Of a stretch of 64,000 bases of DNA, positions 24,398-34,178 are shown one piece after another. The stretch spans positions 1 to 64,000 of the forward strand of contig CAAGID010000018.1 in assembly GCA_900769815.1 (NCBI GenBank), read 5' to 3'. Source of the stretch: Clostridia bacterium (GTDB lineage: Bacteria > Bacillota > Clostridia > Christensenellales > QALW01). The notes beneath the pieces were generated by a model. The model saw nothing but the letters and a program-made list of their open reading frames with translations. It was not told the origin of the DNA and made no database searches. Every line of letters begins with the position of its first letter. Positions within the stretch are counted from its first letter, which is position 1. The position numbers and the translations under genes are program-made.

Positions 24398-25906
24398 ATG
24401 AGAAAAATTGCTATTATGGACATCGGTTCAAATAATGCCAGACTTATTATGGTCTACATTTATGATAACGGAAGTTACCGTATTGCAGATCAGCTTAAGG
24501 AACCTGTTAGGCTTATTTCCGATATGGGACACGATAACATCATTAAGCCAAGAAGAATTCAGCAGTTAATTAAAACGATACATATGTTCAAACGCCTTTG
24601 CAGTTCAAATGGCGTTGAGCAGATTTTTGCATATTGTACAGCCGCAGTTAATCGTGCAGCTAACCAGAGAAGTTTCCTTGACGAGGTTTATGCTACTACA
24701 CAGATAGGTCTTGAAGTACTTACCGGTGAAAAAGAAGCAACACTTGTATTCCAGGGTGTTGTTAATACGATGGATATTGACAGTGGTCTTATTATGGATA
24801 TTGGCGGAGGAACGACACAGCTTGTTCACTTTGAAAAGCGTTCTATTAAAAATCTTGCGTGTCTTCCATTTGGTACAGTTACTTTAACTGAATTATTCGG
24901 TCTTGCAGATAAAGTAAAACAGGAACAGATAGATGCTATAGAGGATTTCTATCGCCAGCAGCTTGATTCTATTTCTTGGCTTTCAGCTATTGAAGGATTA
25001 CCCATTATTGGTGTTGGCGGTTCATTCCGTAATCTTGGAAAAATTATGAGAATGAAGAGCAAAAAGGATATTGGCACATTGCACAATTATGCTATCAGAT
25101 CAAGAGAAATTGACGCCGTATATGAAAATATGTGCAAGCTTGACCTGGACAGACGTATGAAGATTAAAGGTCTTTCCAACGAACGTGCAGATATATTCCT
25201 TGCCGCTTTTGCAGCTATTAAGACAACTGTAAGTTATATTAACTGTTCAGATATTTTTATCAGCTGTTGCGGACTTCGTGAAGGCATAATGTTCGGAGAA
25301 ATTGACCATCAGATGACAGTTAAACCCGTTCAGCACGTGCTTGACTTTTCACTTACCAACACGCTTGGACTTTTCCAGGAAAACGTTGAACATGCAAACA
25401 ACGTTTCAAAATTATCCTTGTTAATGTTTGAACAGCTCCGCCAGCTTCATAAGCTTCCCAATTCTTATATGCGTATAATTAAAACTGCATCAACTCTTCA
25501 CGATATTGGTGCAACGCTAAAATATCACGACCATCATAAGCATAGTTTTTATTTGATATTAAACTCAAACATTTACGGTCTTACACATCGCGAGCATCTT
25601 ATGAGTGCCTTTGTTGCACTTGCACATCGTAAAGATGATGTTAAGAAGGAATGTCAGAGATATTCAGATATGATTAGCTCCGATGATTTGATGATTATTT
25701 ATCGTCTTGCTGTGCTTGTCAGAATTGCTGAAAGCTTTGACCGTGCAATGGATGGTATTGTTGAATCTGTTTCCTGTGATATTTTAGGCGATTCAGTAAT
25801 AATGAAAACTCAGGCAACCTCTGATGCTTCTCTTGAAATTAAAGACGCTTTAACTTGCAGTGAAATGTTCAAGAAAGCCTATGGAAAAAATCTTGTTATA
25901 CTTTAA
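24398..25906 (+). CDS. ppx: Ppx/GppA exopolyphosphatase family protein with HD-like C-terminal domain
   Basis: A 502-residue protein. The N-terminal ASKHA-fold phosphatase (about 1-300) has DIGSNNARL, LTGEKEA and DIGGGTTQLV. The C-terminal HD-type helical domain has LHDIGATLKYHDHHKHS. Family members hydrolyse long-chain polyphosphate or the guanosine pentaphosphate alarmone. Which substrate applies is not settled by sequence. No polyphosphate kinase is adjacent. It is followed after 15 bases by the aconitase-like gene. Confidence 0.87.
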   Translation: MRKIAIMDIGSNNARLIMVYIYDNGSYRIADQLKEPVRLISDMGHDNIIKPRRIQQLIKTIHMFKRLCSSNGVEQIFAYCTAAVNRAANQRSFLDEVYATTQIGLEVLTGEKEATLVFQGVVNTMDIDSGLIMDIGGGTTQLVHFEKRSIKNLACLPFGTVTLTELFGLADKVKQEQIDAIEDFYRQQLDSISWLSAIEGLPIIGVGGSFRNLGKIMRMKSKKDIGTLHNYAIRSREIDAVYENMCKLDLDRRMKIKGLSNERADIFLAAFAAIKTTVSYINCSDIFISCCGLREGIMFGEIDHQMTVKPVQHVLDFSLTNTLGLFQENVEHANNVSKLSLLMFEQLRQLHKLPNSYMRIIKTASTLHDIGATLKYHDHHKHSFYLILNSNIYGLTHREHLMSAFVALAHRKDDVKKECQRYSDMISSDDLMIIYRLAVLVRIAESFDRAMDGIVESVSCDILGDSVIMKTQATSDASLEIKDALTCSEMFKKAYGKNLVIL

Positions 25907-25921
25907 TTGGAGACTTAAAAA

Positions 25922-28123
25922 ATGCAATTTGTTAATAAAAAAACTATAATTAAAAACGGAACTGAAATTGTTGATATTGATATAAATGCAAAAAACGGTA
26001 CGATAAGTTATGGTATACTTGATGCCCATAATACAGGCGATAGCATCGATAAATTAAAGATTAAATTTGATGCACTTGTTTCTCATGACATTACCTATGT
26101 GGGAATTATTCAGACTGCACGAGCAAGTGGATTAAAAAAATTCCCCATTACATACGCACTTACTAACTGCCACAACAGTCTTTGTGCAGTTGGCGGTACA
26201 CTTAATGAGGATGACCACTTGTTTGGTCTTTCTGCTGCTAAGAAATACGGTGGTATGTATATTCCTCCGCACCTTGCGGTTATTCATTCTTTTGCACGCG
26301 AAGAACTTGCTGCCTGCGGAAGAATGATATTAGGCTCTGATAGCCATACACGTTACGGTGCGCTTGGCACAATGGCAATCGGTGAAGGTGGGCCTGAACT
26401 TGTTAAACAGCTTCTTGAAAGAACTTATGATGTTGACTATCCCGATGTTGTTGCAGTATATCTTAAAGGCGAGCCTAAAGCCGGCGTTGGTCCGCACGAC
26501 GTTGCAATAGCAATGTGCAAGGAAGTCTTTAAGAATGGCTTAGTTAAAAATAAAGTTCTTGAATTTGTTGGACCCGGAGTTAAAAACTTAAGCGTTGATT
26601 ACCGTTGCGGAATCGACGTTATGACTACTGAAACAACTTGTCTTTCATCAATTTGGATGACTGATGATAAAGTTCGTGAATATTATAGAATACACGGAAG
26701 GGAAGAGGATTACAAGGAATTAAAGCCTCTTGAGTATGCTGAATATGATGCTTTACTTGAGATTGACCTTTCTGAAATTGAGCCAATGATTGCACTTCCG
26801 TTCCATCCAAGTAACGCCTATACAATCAGAGAATTTAAGGCAAATGCTAAAGAGATTCTTGCCGCATTGGATGAGGAAATAAAAACACAGTATCCAAAGT
26901 GTAATTGCTGTGTATCAGATAAGCTTAAAGATGACGGTTTCCACGTTGATCAAGGTGTTATTGCAGGCTGTGCCGGTGGAATTTTTGAGAATATTACTTG
27001 TGCTAACGACATATTAAAAGGTGGAAGCACAGGCAACGATGCATTTTCTCTTAACATATATCCTGCCAGCCAAAGCGTATATCTTGACCTTGTTCAAAAG
27101 GGTGTTATTTCGGATCTTATGGAAAGCGGTGCAGTAATCAAAACTGCTTTCTGCGGCCCATGTTTTGGTGCAGGTGATGTACCTGCAAATAATGCATTCA
27201 GTATCCGTCACACAACACGTAACTTCCCGAACCGTGAAGGAAGTAAACCCGGCGAGGGACAGTTGTCCTTAGTTGCACTTATGGATGCCCGCAGTATTGC
27301 CTCTACTGCTCTTAACGGCGGTATTCTTACCGGTGCTGATGAGCTTAACGTAGACTATACTGAATATGATTACGTGTATCATAATGAAATTTATAAAAAA
27401 CGCGTATATGATGGCAGAAATAAGGAAAATCCCGATGAAAATCTCATTTTAGGTCCCAATATTGCCGACTGGCCATCATTAAAAGAAATGCCTGACCAGG
27501 TTCTTCTTAAGCTTGCAAGCGTTTTAAGAGATAACGTTACAACCACTGATGAACTTATTCCTTCGGGCGAAACAAGTACGTTGCGTTCAAACCCCTATAA
27601 ACTTTCAAGATTTACTCTTTCAAGAAAAGACCCTGAATACGTGCTTCGTGCTGATGAAATTAAAGCAATTGAAGATGGCGAAAATCGCATTGAGTTATTT
27701 AATGAACTCAATAAAATTGACGGTATTAAGATTTCAGATTGCGTTTACGGCAGTGCAATTTATGCGAATATGCCCGGCGACGGTTCAGCGAGAGAACAGG
27801 CTGCAAGTTGCCAGAAGGTTCTTGGCGGATGGGGAAATATTGCACTTGAATATGCAACAAAGAGATACAGAAGCAACCTTATAAACTGGGGCATTTTACC
27901 CTTGTTATGTACTAAAGAAATTTCAGAAATGTTTGCTTGCGGAGATTATGTATTCCTTCCCGAAATCAAATCAGACCTTACTTTAGGTAAAACCGAGACA
28001 ACTGCTTTTGTTATTAAAAATAATGAAGCCAAAAAGGTTAAACTTGGTATTGTACCAATGACAAAAGATGAAAGAGATATTCTGCTTAGTGGCGGACTTA
28101 TAAATTATTATTCTAAAAAATAA
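25922..28123 (+). CDS. Aconitase-family hydratase (YbhJ-like)
   Basis: A 733-residue protein of the aconitase superfamily, most like the E. coli YbhJ putative hydratase. It has SDSHTRYGALGTMAIGEGG, the iron-sulfur cysteines in AGCAGG and CGPC, and a C-terminal swivel domain with GDGSAREQA and RYRSNLINWGILPL. Aconitases move hydroxyl groups on tri- or dicarboxylic acids using a 4Fe-4S cluster. The acid used by this subfamily is not known to me. It lies between ppx and mreB with tight spacing and no central-carbon neighbours, an odd location for a metabolic enzyme. Confidence 0.85.
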   Translation: MQFVNKKTIIKNGTEIVDIDINAKNGTISYGILDAHNTGDSIDKLKIKFDALVSHDITYVGIIQTARASGLKKFPITYALTNCHNSLCAVGGTLNEDDHLFGLSAAKKYGGMYIPPHLAVIHSFAREELAACGRMILGSDSHTRYGALGTMAIGEGGPELVKQLLERTYDVDYPDVVAVYLKGEPKAGVGPHDVAIAMCKEVFKNGLVKNKVLEFVGPGVKNLSVDYRCGIDVMTTETTCLSSIWMTDDKVREYYRIHGREEDYKELKPLEYAEYDALLEIDLSEIEPMIALPFHPSNAYTIREFKANAKEILAALDEEIKTQYPKCNCCVSDKLKDDGFHVDQGVIAGCAGGIFENITCANDILKGGSTGNDAFSLNIYPASQSVYLDLVQKGVISDLMESGAVIKTAFCGPCFGAGDVPANNAFSIRHTTRNFPNREGSKPGEGQLSLVALMDARSIASTALNGGILTGADELNVDYTEYDYVYHNEIYKKRVYDGRNKENPDENLILGPNIADWPSLKEMPDQVLLKLASVLRDNVTTTDELIPSGETSTLRSNPYKLSRFTLSRKDPEYVLRADEIKAIEDGENRIELFNELNKIDGIKISDCVYGSAIYANMPGDGSAREQAASCQKVLGGWGNIALEYATKRYRSNLINWGILPLLCTKEISEMFACGDYVFLPEIKSDLTLGKTETTAFVIKNNEAKKVKLGIVPMTKDERDILLSGGLINYYSKK

Positions 28124-28138
28124 TTGGAGGATATTTTA

Positions 28139-29140
28139 ATGGGATTTTTCACCCGTGATCTTGGTATTGACTTAGGTACTGCAAATACTCTTGTGTATTT
28201 AAGAGGCAAAGGTATTATTATAAGAGAGCCCAGCGTTGTTGCAGTTAAAGTTTCAGGCAGTCGAAAAGAAGTTCTTGCAGTAGGCGAAAAAGCAAAAAAT
28301 ATGATAGGAAGAACTCCCGGTAATATTATTGCTGTTAAGCCTTTAAGAGACGGTGTTATTGCTGACTTTGATGTTACGGCGGCTATGCTTTCAGATATAA
28401 TTCACAGGGCTATGCCAAGGGCATTTTCTCTTACAAGAACACGTGTTGTTATATGTGTACCTTGTGGTGTAACGGGCGTTGAACGTAAAGCGGTTGAAGA
28501 TGCTGCAAAAAATGCAGGGGCAAGCCACGTAGAGATTATTGAAGAGCCTAAGGCGAGTGCTATTGGTGCAGGTTTGCCTATAAATGAGCCTTCCGGTTGC
28601 ATGATTGTTGATATTGGCGGCGGTTCAAGCGAAATGGCTGTTATTTCTCTTGGTGGAATTGTTGTATCACGTTCACTTAGAATTGCAGGAAATAAGCTTG
28701 ATGATGCCATTATGAATTTTGTTAAGAAAGAATTTAATCTTGCTATCGGCGAACGTACAAGTGAAGAGATAAAGGTTCAAATTGGTTCTGCATATCCTAC
28801 AGGTGAAGAAAAATCTATGAATATAAGAGGACGTGACCTTGTTTCAGGTCTTCCCAAAACTGTTACAATTACCTCAAGCCACGTTCGCGAAGCATTAAGA
28901 GAGCCTTTAATGGCAATTATTGATGCTGTAAAAGTGACCCTTGAGGATACACCTCCCGAGCTTGCAGCAGATATTATGGAAAGAGGAATATATCTTGCAG
29001 GTGGCGGTGCACTTCTTAAGGGGATGGATACACTTATAAAATATGAAACAGGTATGCCCGTTGTTATTGCCGATTCACCTCTTGATTGCGTTGTTACAGG
29101 TGCAGGAATGGCACTTGAAAATCTTGATTATCTTTCCTGA
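28139..29140 (+). CDS. mreB: Rod shape-determining protein MreB
   Basis: A 333-residue bacterial actin that forms membrane-bound filaments guiding lateral wall synthesis. It has phosphate 1 (DLGIDLGTANTLVY), phosphate 2 (IVDIGGGSSEMAV) and adenosine (AGGGALLKGM) motifs. ATG 28139 follows TTGGAGG with correct spacing; the TTG at 28124 that extends the frame lies before that site. MreC, MreD and PBP2 follow in the canonical order. Confidence 0.96.
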   Translation: MGFFTRDLGIDLGTANTLVYLRGKGIIIREPSVVAVKVSGSRKEVLAVGEKAKNMIGRTPGNIIAVKPLRDGVIADFDVTAAMLSDIIHRAMPRAFSLTRTRVVICVPCGVTGVERKAVEDAAKNAGASHVEIIEEPKASAIGAGLPINEPSGCMIVDIGGGSSEMAVISLGGIVVSRSLRIAGNKLDDAIMNFVKKEFNLAIGERTSEEIKVQIGSAYPTGEEKSMNIRGRDLVSGLPKTVTITSSHVREALREPLMAIIDAVKVTLEDTPPELAADIMERGIYLAGGGALLKGMDTLIKYETGMPVVIADSPLDCVVTGAGMALENLDYLS

Positions 29141-29152
29141 TAGGGAGTTAAT

Positions 29153-29995
29153 ATGAAAAAACTTGATCGAAAAAAAGTTAAGATCGGCAAATATATACTG
29201 ATAGGATTCGTTGTGTTTGTTACGCTCATATTATTGATGTTTAACAGCGGTGTATCCTTTTTAGAAAAAATTTCAGGCTACGTTGTAAATCCTATAATTT
29301 TTACGGTTGATTCTGTTTCTGGGGGGATTGGCAATTTCTTTGGAAGCTTTGGTCAGAGGACAAAATTAAAAGAACAATTACGTGTTGCAGAAGAACGTCT
29401 TGCACAGCTTGAAACAGTACAGTCTGTTGCAGACGAAGTAAAAGCTGAAAACGAAAGATTACTTGCACTTCTCGGCGAAAGCGAAAAGTATCCTGAATTT
29501 CAGTATGAATATGCAAAAGTTATCGCACGTAGTGTAGATGACTATAGTGTAACCTTTACTCTTAATAAGGGCGAAAATGACGGTATTAAAAAGAATATGG
29601 TTGTTATTGCCCCAGGTGGTTTGGCAGGCAAAATAATTGAAACGTCAGACCATACGTCAATTTTATTAGCCGTTACTGATTCAAGGTGCGGTGTACCTGC
29701 ACTTTCTGAATCAAGTAGGGATATGGGCATTGTAAGCGGTGTCAGTGATTCCGGAACAACCGCAGGATTTTGTATGATGACGGATCTTCCTACAAATGCA
29801 ATTATTAAGCCCGGTGATTCCGTTATAACTTCAGGAATGGGTGAGGTTTATCCCAAAGGGATAAATATCGGAACAATAACAGAGGTTTCGAAAGGAAATC
29901 TTAATCAATTCAATTCTTCTGCTAAACTTTCGCCCGCTGTTGATTTTGACCATCTTGAAAGCGTGCTTATAATTACAAATACGGAGGGCGTGTGA
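29153..29995 (+). CDS. mreC: Rod shape-determining protein MreC
   Basis: A 280-residue bitopic protein: one N-terminal transmembrane helix (about residues 12-32), a coiled coil (about 65-110, LKEQLRVAEERLAQLE), and two beta-barrel domains outside the membrane (DGIKKNMVVIAPGGLAGKI; SVITSGMGEVYPKGINIG). MreC links MreB and MreD to PBP2 and activates it. The end overlaps mreD by one base. Confidence 0.95.
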   Translation: MKKLDRKKVKIGKYILIGFVVFVTLILLMFNSGVSFLEKISGYVVNPIIFTVDSVSGGIGNFFGSFGQRTKLKEQLRVAEERLAQLETVQSVADEVKAENERLLALLGESEKYPEFQYEYAKVIARSVDDYSVTFTLNKGENDGIKKNMVVIAPGGLAGKIIETSDHTSILLAVTDSRCGVPALSESSRDMGIVSGVSDSGTTAGFCMMTDLPTNAIIKPGDSVITSGMGEVYPKGINIGTITEVSKGNLNQFNSSAKLSPAVDFDHLESVLIITNTEGV

Positions 29996-30519
29996 TGAGA
30001 ACCATATCGATGTTCGTTCTGTCCAGCATCCTTTTTGTATGTCATATTATGATTGCACCCGCAATCGAGATTTTCAATGCAAAAATTGATTTCATTATGA
30101 TTTCAATTTTGCTCATTGCCTTATTCTCTAAAAAGTGGTATCCACCGGTACTTTGTGCGGTGTATTCCGGATTGTCTGTTGATATAACAACTCAGGCAAA
30201 TACATATATAAATACCGGAATCTACCTTTTTTTTGGAATTGCATTAGGTGTACTTGTTCTTTTCTTTAAAGAACATAATGTTCTAATTACCGCAGTTGCA
30301 ACTTTGGTAATGGTAGCATTAAAACACCTTATTTTTGTTTTTTTATTATATGTTATGCGATTTTCGCAAACGCTTACACTTATGACATTTTTTTACGGAA
30401 TTCCTTCAGCCATATACAGTGCTATTATTGGCATAGGCATTTATTTTGTATATAAAGGTGTTTTTTCATTCCCGTTTATGGAAGAAAGGAATGAAAACGA
30501 AGGTAAATATATTATCTGA
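29995..30519 (+). CDS. mreD: Rod shape-determining protein MreD
   Basis: A 174-residue integral membrane protein with about five helices, ordinary for MreD. ATG 29995 is taken as the start because GGAGG (29983-29987) is seven bases upstream; the GTG immediately before it (29992) would give only four. It is part of the elongasome with MreC, PBP2 and RodA. Confidence 0.92.
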   Translation: MRTISMFVLSSILFVCHIMIAPAIEIFNAKIDFIMISILLIALFSKKWYPPVLCAVYSGLSVDITTQANTYINTGIYLFFGIALGVLVLFFKEHNVLITAVATLVMVALKHLIFVFLLYVMRFSQTLTLMTFFYGIPSAIYSAIIGIGIYFVYKGVFSFPFMEERNENEGKYII

Positions 30520-30530
30520 ATGGTGAATTA

Positions 30531-33035
30531 ATGGGCTTATTAAACAGAGAAAATACAACAGGAATGAATATGACCAAACGCCGCAGCAGTGTTGTGCTTA
30601 TGGCGTTTATTCTTGCGTTCATTATACTTGTATTTGCAGTTGGCGATTTACAGTTTATTAAGCAGGAAAAAATTTCAGAAGCAACCTCTGTTAAGCATAC
30701 CCGTACTTTAAAAATTCAGGGTTCACGCGGAAAAATTCTTGACGTTAACGGTATTCCTTTAGCACAGGATGAAATTAGTTATAATCTTGAATTTTATCGT
30801 GAATATAATTTAAAATCAGAAAGAGAACAATATACAAATGCTATAATTTTTGCAATAGAACTTGCAAAAAAATACGGCAGAGATATTGAAACTACTTTTG
30901 CAATAACAAAGAATAATATGGGAGAATTTTTCTTCTGCTGGGGAAACGTAAGTGAAGAAATTGCTCAAAAACGTGAAAAAACATGGAGAAGCGATTTTTA
31001 CTTTGCAGACAGTAAAGGCTTAAAAATGTCGCCATATGAAATTTATATTGAAATGCGTGAACGTTACGTTATTCCCGAAGATATGAGCGACGAAATGGCG
31101 TTTAAGGTTCTTGGTATATGGCAGGATAGCATACAATCATATTGGGCATCAAAATCTATAACTGTGCTTACCAATATTAGTTTAGAACTTGCAACTGCAA
31201 TTGAAAGCTACAGTTATGAATTAACGGGCTTTAATGTTACGGAAAAGACAAAACGAGTATATCCTCAGGGAATGGTAGGAAGCCATATTGTCGGCTATCT
31301 TGGCAGAATAACTTCGGAAAATCGAGCATATTATGATGAACATAATTATGATATTGAGAGTCTTGTTGGAGTCTCAGGCATCGAAAGTGTTATGGAGGCT
31401 GAACTAACAGGCTCCAACGGTGAAAGAAGTGGTCAACGCGTTGTAGAAGTTACTTCTGGCGGAAGAATTCTTAACGAGCTTTCCTATGATGCACCGCAAA
31501 GCGGAAATAACGTATATTTAACTATTGATAACAATCTTCAAAGAGTTGCAGAAGAGGCTTTGCGTAAGAATATTGCAGAAATAAAGGTTCGTCAGCTGGA
31601 GGAATATAATAATCCCAAAAACACGCAACGATACCTTAACCTTGTTGCTGAGCGTGGAGGAAAAGAAATAAAGTTTGCACAAGTTGGCGCTGCGGTTGTT
31701 ATGGATGTTACAAATGGTGACGTTCTTGCACTTGTAAGCGAACCAAACTATGACCCTAATTTGTTTTCACAAGGAATTTCTCAAGAAGATCTTGATGCTA
31801 TAATAAATGATGAAGCTAAGCCGTTGTTCAATAAAGCTATAAGCTCCTCAGACACACCGGGTTCGATTTTTAAACTTGGTATGTCCCTTGCGGGTCTTGA
31901 GGAAGGCGTAATTACTGCAACTGAAACCATTGAAGATTTAGGCGAGTATAAAAAATACGTTTCAGGCACTGAAAAAGGACCCATGTGTGGTTGGTATCGT
32001 GATAATCATGAAACTCACGGACATATTAACGTTATAAGTGCTATCAATTATTCCTGTAACTATTTTTATTACGAATTAGCCGATAGATTGGGCATTGAAA
32101 AAATAAAAAAATGGGCAACTAATCTCGGGCTTCTTGATAAGACAAACATTGAATTGACAGGCGAGAAAGTAGGTATTGTAGGCGACCAGAAGACTCTTTA
32201 TGATCATACCCGTGATATAAATGACCAGGACACAAGCCTTCCTTACCTTGTTTCAAAACAGATTGTAACTATACTTAAGGAGTGTGCATTTGCATCGGGC
32301 AAACAACTAACTGAGCAACAAATTAACGATATTATGCTTCGTTGTTTTGAAATGGTTGGTAAAACGAGAACGGAAATTTTTGACGGAGTTCAAAAAATGC
32401 TTGTTGATGAGTATAGTATGTCGAAAGCGAAGGTGCGTGATGACACCCGATATAAAATCTACAGCTCCATTGTTCAGATTACCTGGACAAATACCACAAC
32501 TATTCAGACGGGAATTGGTCAGAGTATTACAACAGTTACTCCTATTGCCGTTGCAAGATATATTTCTGCACTTGTTAACGGTGGTTACGTATATGATGCT
32601 CATATTGTTGATAAAGTTACTTCTCCTATGGGAGAACTTGTTTATGAGCAACAGCCTACACTTGTTCGCAAACTTGATATTAAGCAAGAAAATCTTGATG
32701 TCATCAAACGCGGAATGCGTGATATGGTTAATGAAAGCGAAGACAGATATTCATCTACCGCACGAAATTATTTTGACGAATTTAAGTATAAAGAGCAATT
32801 AGGCGGCAAAACGGGTACCGCTCAGGTTTCACAGATTAATCTTGAGGATAATGCTTGGTTTGTTGCCTTTGCGCCTTACGAGAAGCCCGAAATAGCTATA
32901 GTCGTTTATATTCCTAACGGAAGGTCAGGTTCAATGGCAAGTTCAACAGTTAAAGAAATTGCCGAATATTATCTTGATTTGAAATATACAGTTGAGAATG
33001 ATTCGTTACCTGACGATAGTTCTGTTATATATTAA
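30531..33035 (+). CDS. mrdA: Penicillin-binding protein 2 (elongation transpeptidase)
   Basis: An 834-residue class B PBP that cross-links peptidoglycan during elongation. An N-terminal transmembrane helix (about 20-42) is followed by a dimerisation/pedestal region and the transpeptidase domain with S445-IF-K448 (PGSIFK), S508-C-N510, and K760-TG (GGKTGTAQ). It is longer than the usual 600-700 residues. Extra sequence lies in the pedestal (about 90-220) and between the SxN and KTG motifs (about 545-655, charged and helical). It lies 11 bases after mreD, and no rodA is adjacent. Confidence 0.93.
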   Translation: MGLLNRENTTGMNMTKRRSSVVLMAFILAFIILVFAVGDLQFIKQEKISEATSVKHTRTLKIQGSRGKILDVNGIPLAQDEISYNLEFYREYNLKSEREQYTNAIIFAIELAKKYGRDIETTFAITKNNMGEFFFCWGNVSEEIAQKREKTWRSDFYFADSKGLKMSPYEIYIEMRERYVIPEDMSDEMAFKVLGIWQDSIQSYWASKSITVLTNISLELATAIESYSYELTGFNVTEKTKRVYPQGMVGSHIVGYLGRITSENRAYYDEHNYDIESLVGVSGIESVMEAELTGSNGERSGQRVVEVTSGGRILNELSYDAPQSGNNVYLTIDNNLQRVAEEALRKNIAEIKVRQLEEYNNPKNTQRYLNLVAERGGKEIKFAQVGAAVVMDVTNGDVLALVSEPNYDPNLFSQGISQEDLDAIINDEAKPLFNKAISSSDTPGSIFKLGMSLAGLEEGVITATETIEDLGEYKKYVSGTEKGPMCGWYRDNHETHGHINVISAINYSCNYFYYELADRLGIEKIKKWATNLGLLDKTNIELTGEKVGIVGDQKTLYDHTRDINDQDTSLPYLVSKQIVTILKECAFASGKQLTEQQINDIMLRCFEMVGKTRTEIFDGVQKMLVDEYSMSKAKVRDDTRYKIYSSIVQITWTNTTTIQTGIGQSITTVTPIAVARYISALVNGGYVYDAHIVDKVTSPMGELVYEQQPTLVRKLDIKQENLDVIKRGMRDMVNESEDRYSSTARNYFDEFKYKEQLGGKTGTAQVSQINLEDNAWFVAFAPYEKPEIAIVVYIPNGRSGSMASSTVKEIAEYYLDLKYTVENDSLPDDSSVIY

Positions 33036-33044
33036 GAGGTTTGT

Positions 33045-34178
33045 ATGTTGAATAACAGATTGAATAAAAACAGAATAATTTTATTAGTGGTTGCTTTAGT
33101 TTCGATTATCAGTATTATTGCACTTTTGTTAGTTGTTTTTATTCCTAAAACGGATAAAATTGTTTACGAAATTCATTATGAGGGCGTAAGTGGAGAGGGA
33201 ATTGTTTTCAGAAATGAAAGATTTGTTGACCTATCCGATTACGAAAAAATTTCATATAACAACATTATAGACGGTCAGTTTGTGTCGGCAGGTACGAATA
33301 TTGCATCTGCGTATAAAAAGGGGTATATAAAAACAACACTTGAAAAGCTTACTGAAACCGAAAAAAATATAGTTACCTATCAAAATCAAAATATTATTAC
33401 CGAATTTGATGATAAGACAATACGTAATTATGATTTTGAAATTGAAGTTATAATAAAGAAGATGTCAGAAGAAAATAGCGGTAATATTGAATTATACGGT
33501 GAACTTTGTAACTTGATGAGAAAACGTCAGGAATATATAAGAGGGGCTTTTAATACTGAAAACAACAATTACTTGCAGGGGCTCTATACCGACGAAATCA
33601 CACTTACTGAATCATTGCAAAATTGGTGTGACGTTTTTTGTGCTACTGATGATTGTTTTATAGGCTTTTACTGTGACGGATATGAAAGAGAATTTAATTT
33701 TGAAAAAGCTAATAATATATCATATAAAGAGATTTCCAACTTATTAAAAAAAGAATATAACGCTGATTTAAATGGTTTTAAACTCATAAATGACGGTAAA
33801 TGGTATATTGCTGTAACGGTAGACGATTCTTCGCTTTTTTCTGTGGGAAGCTGTTATCCTGTATATCTAAATAATGAAAAAGAAAGTGAAGCAGGCTTAC
33901 TTGAAAAAATTGTTGAAGATAAAAACGAATGTATTCTTGTATTCAGTTTTGAGGAAAATGTTGAAAAATATATAAATGTAAGAAAAACAAATATTTTTGT
34001 TGGTCAAAGGTTTGAAGGCTTCTGTTTGGATGCTGATTTTGTGGAGAATAATGAAGTAACTGTAAAAAATAACAAAGAAAAGTACAGTATTCCCGTAAAC
34101 GTTACTTTTAAAAATGAAAGAATGGTTATTTTTGATATAACAGACCAACTTGAAGTAGGACAGAAGGTGTATAAATGA
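33045..34178 (+). CDS. HlyD-like membrane-anchored protein of the division cluster
   Basis: A 377-residue protein with a single N-terminal transmembrane helix (about 10-32) and a large outside domain. The part after the helix (GEGIVFRNERFV...GQFVSAGTNIA) looks like the first half of a biotinyl-lipoyl/HlyD barrel, and the C-terminus (EVGQKVYK) like its closing strand. Related proteins annotated as HlyD-family adaptors occur before yggS-sepF in many clostridial genomes. No ABC or RND pump is next to it, so an envelope or division role is more likely than export; that is inference. It overlaps yggS by four bases. Confidence 0.65.
   Translation: MLNNRLNKNRIILLVVALVSIISIIALLLVVFIPKTDKIVYEIHYEGVSGEGIVFRNERFVDLSDYEKISYNNIIDGQFVSAGTNIASAYKKGYIKTTLEKLTETEKNIVTYQNQNIITEFDDKTIRNYDFEIEVIIKKMSEENSGNIELYGELCNLMRKRQEYIRGAFNTENNNYLQGLYTDEITLTESLQNWCDVFCATDDCFIGFYCDGYEREFNFEKANNISYKEISNLLKKEYNADLNGFKLINDGKWYIAVTVDDSSLFSVGSCYPVYLNNEKESEAGLLEKIVEDKNECILVFSFEENVEKYINVRKTNIFVGQRFEGFCLDADFVENNEVTVKNNKEKYSIPVNVTFKNERMVIFDITDQLEVGQKVYK

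Noticed and set aside
32347..32802. 151-codon + strand open frame within the PBP2 gene
   Set aside because: Out-of-frame reading of mrdA, which has all three transpeptidase motifs in the main frame.
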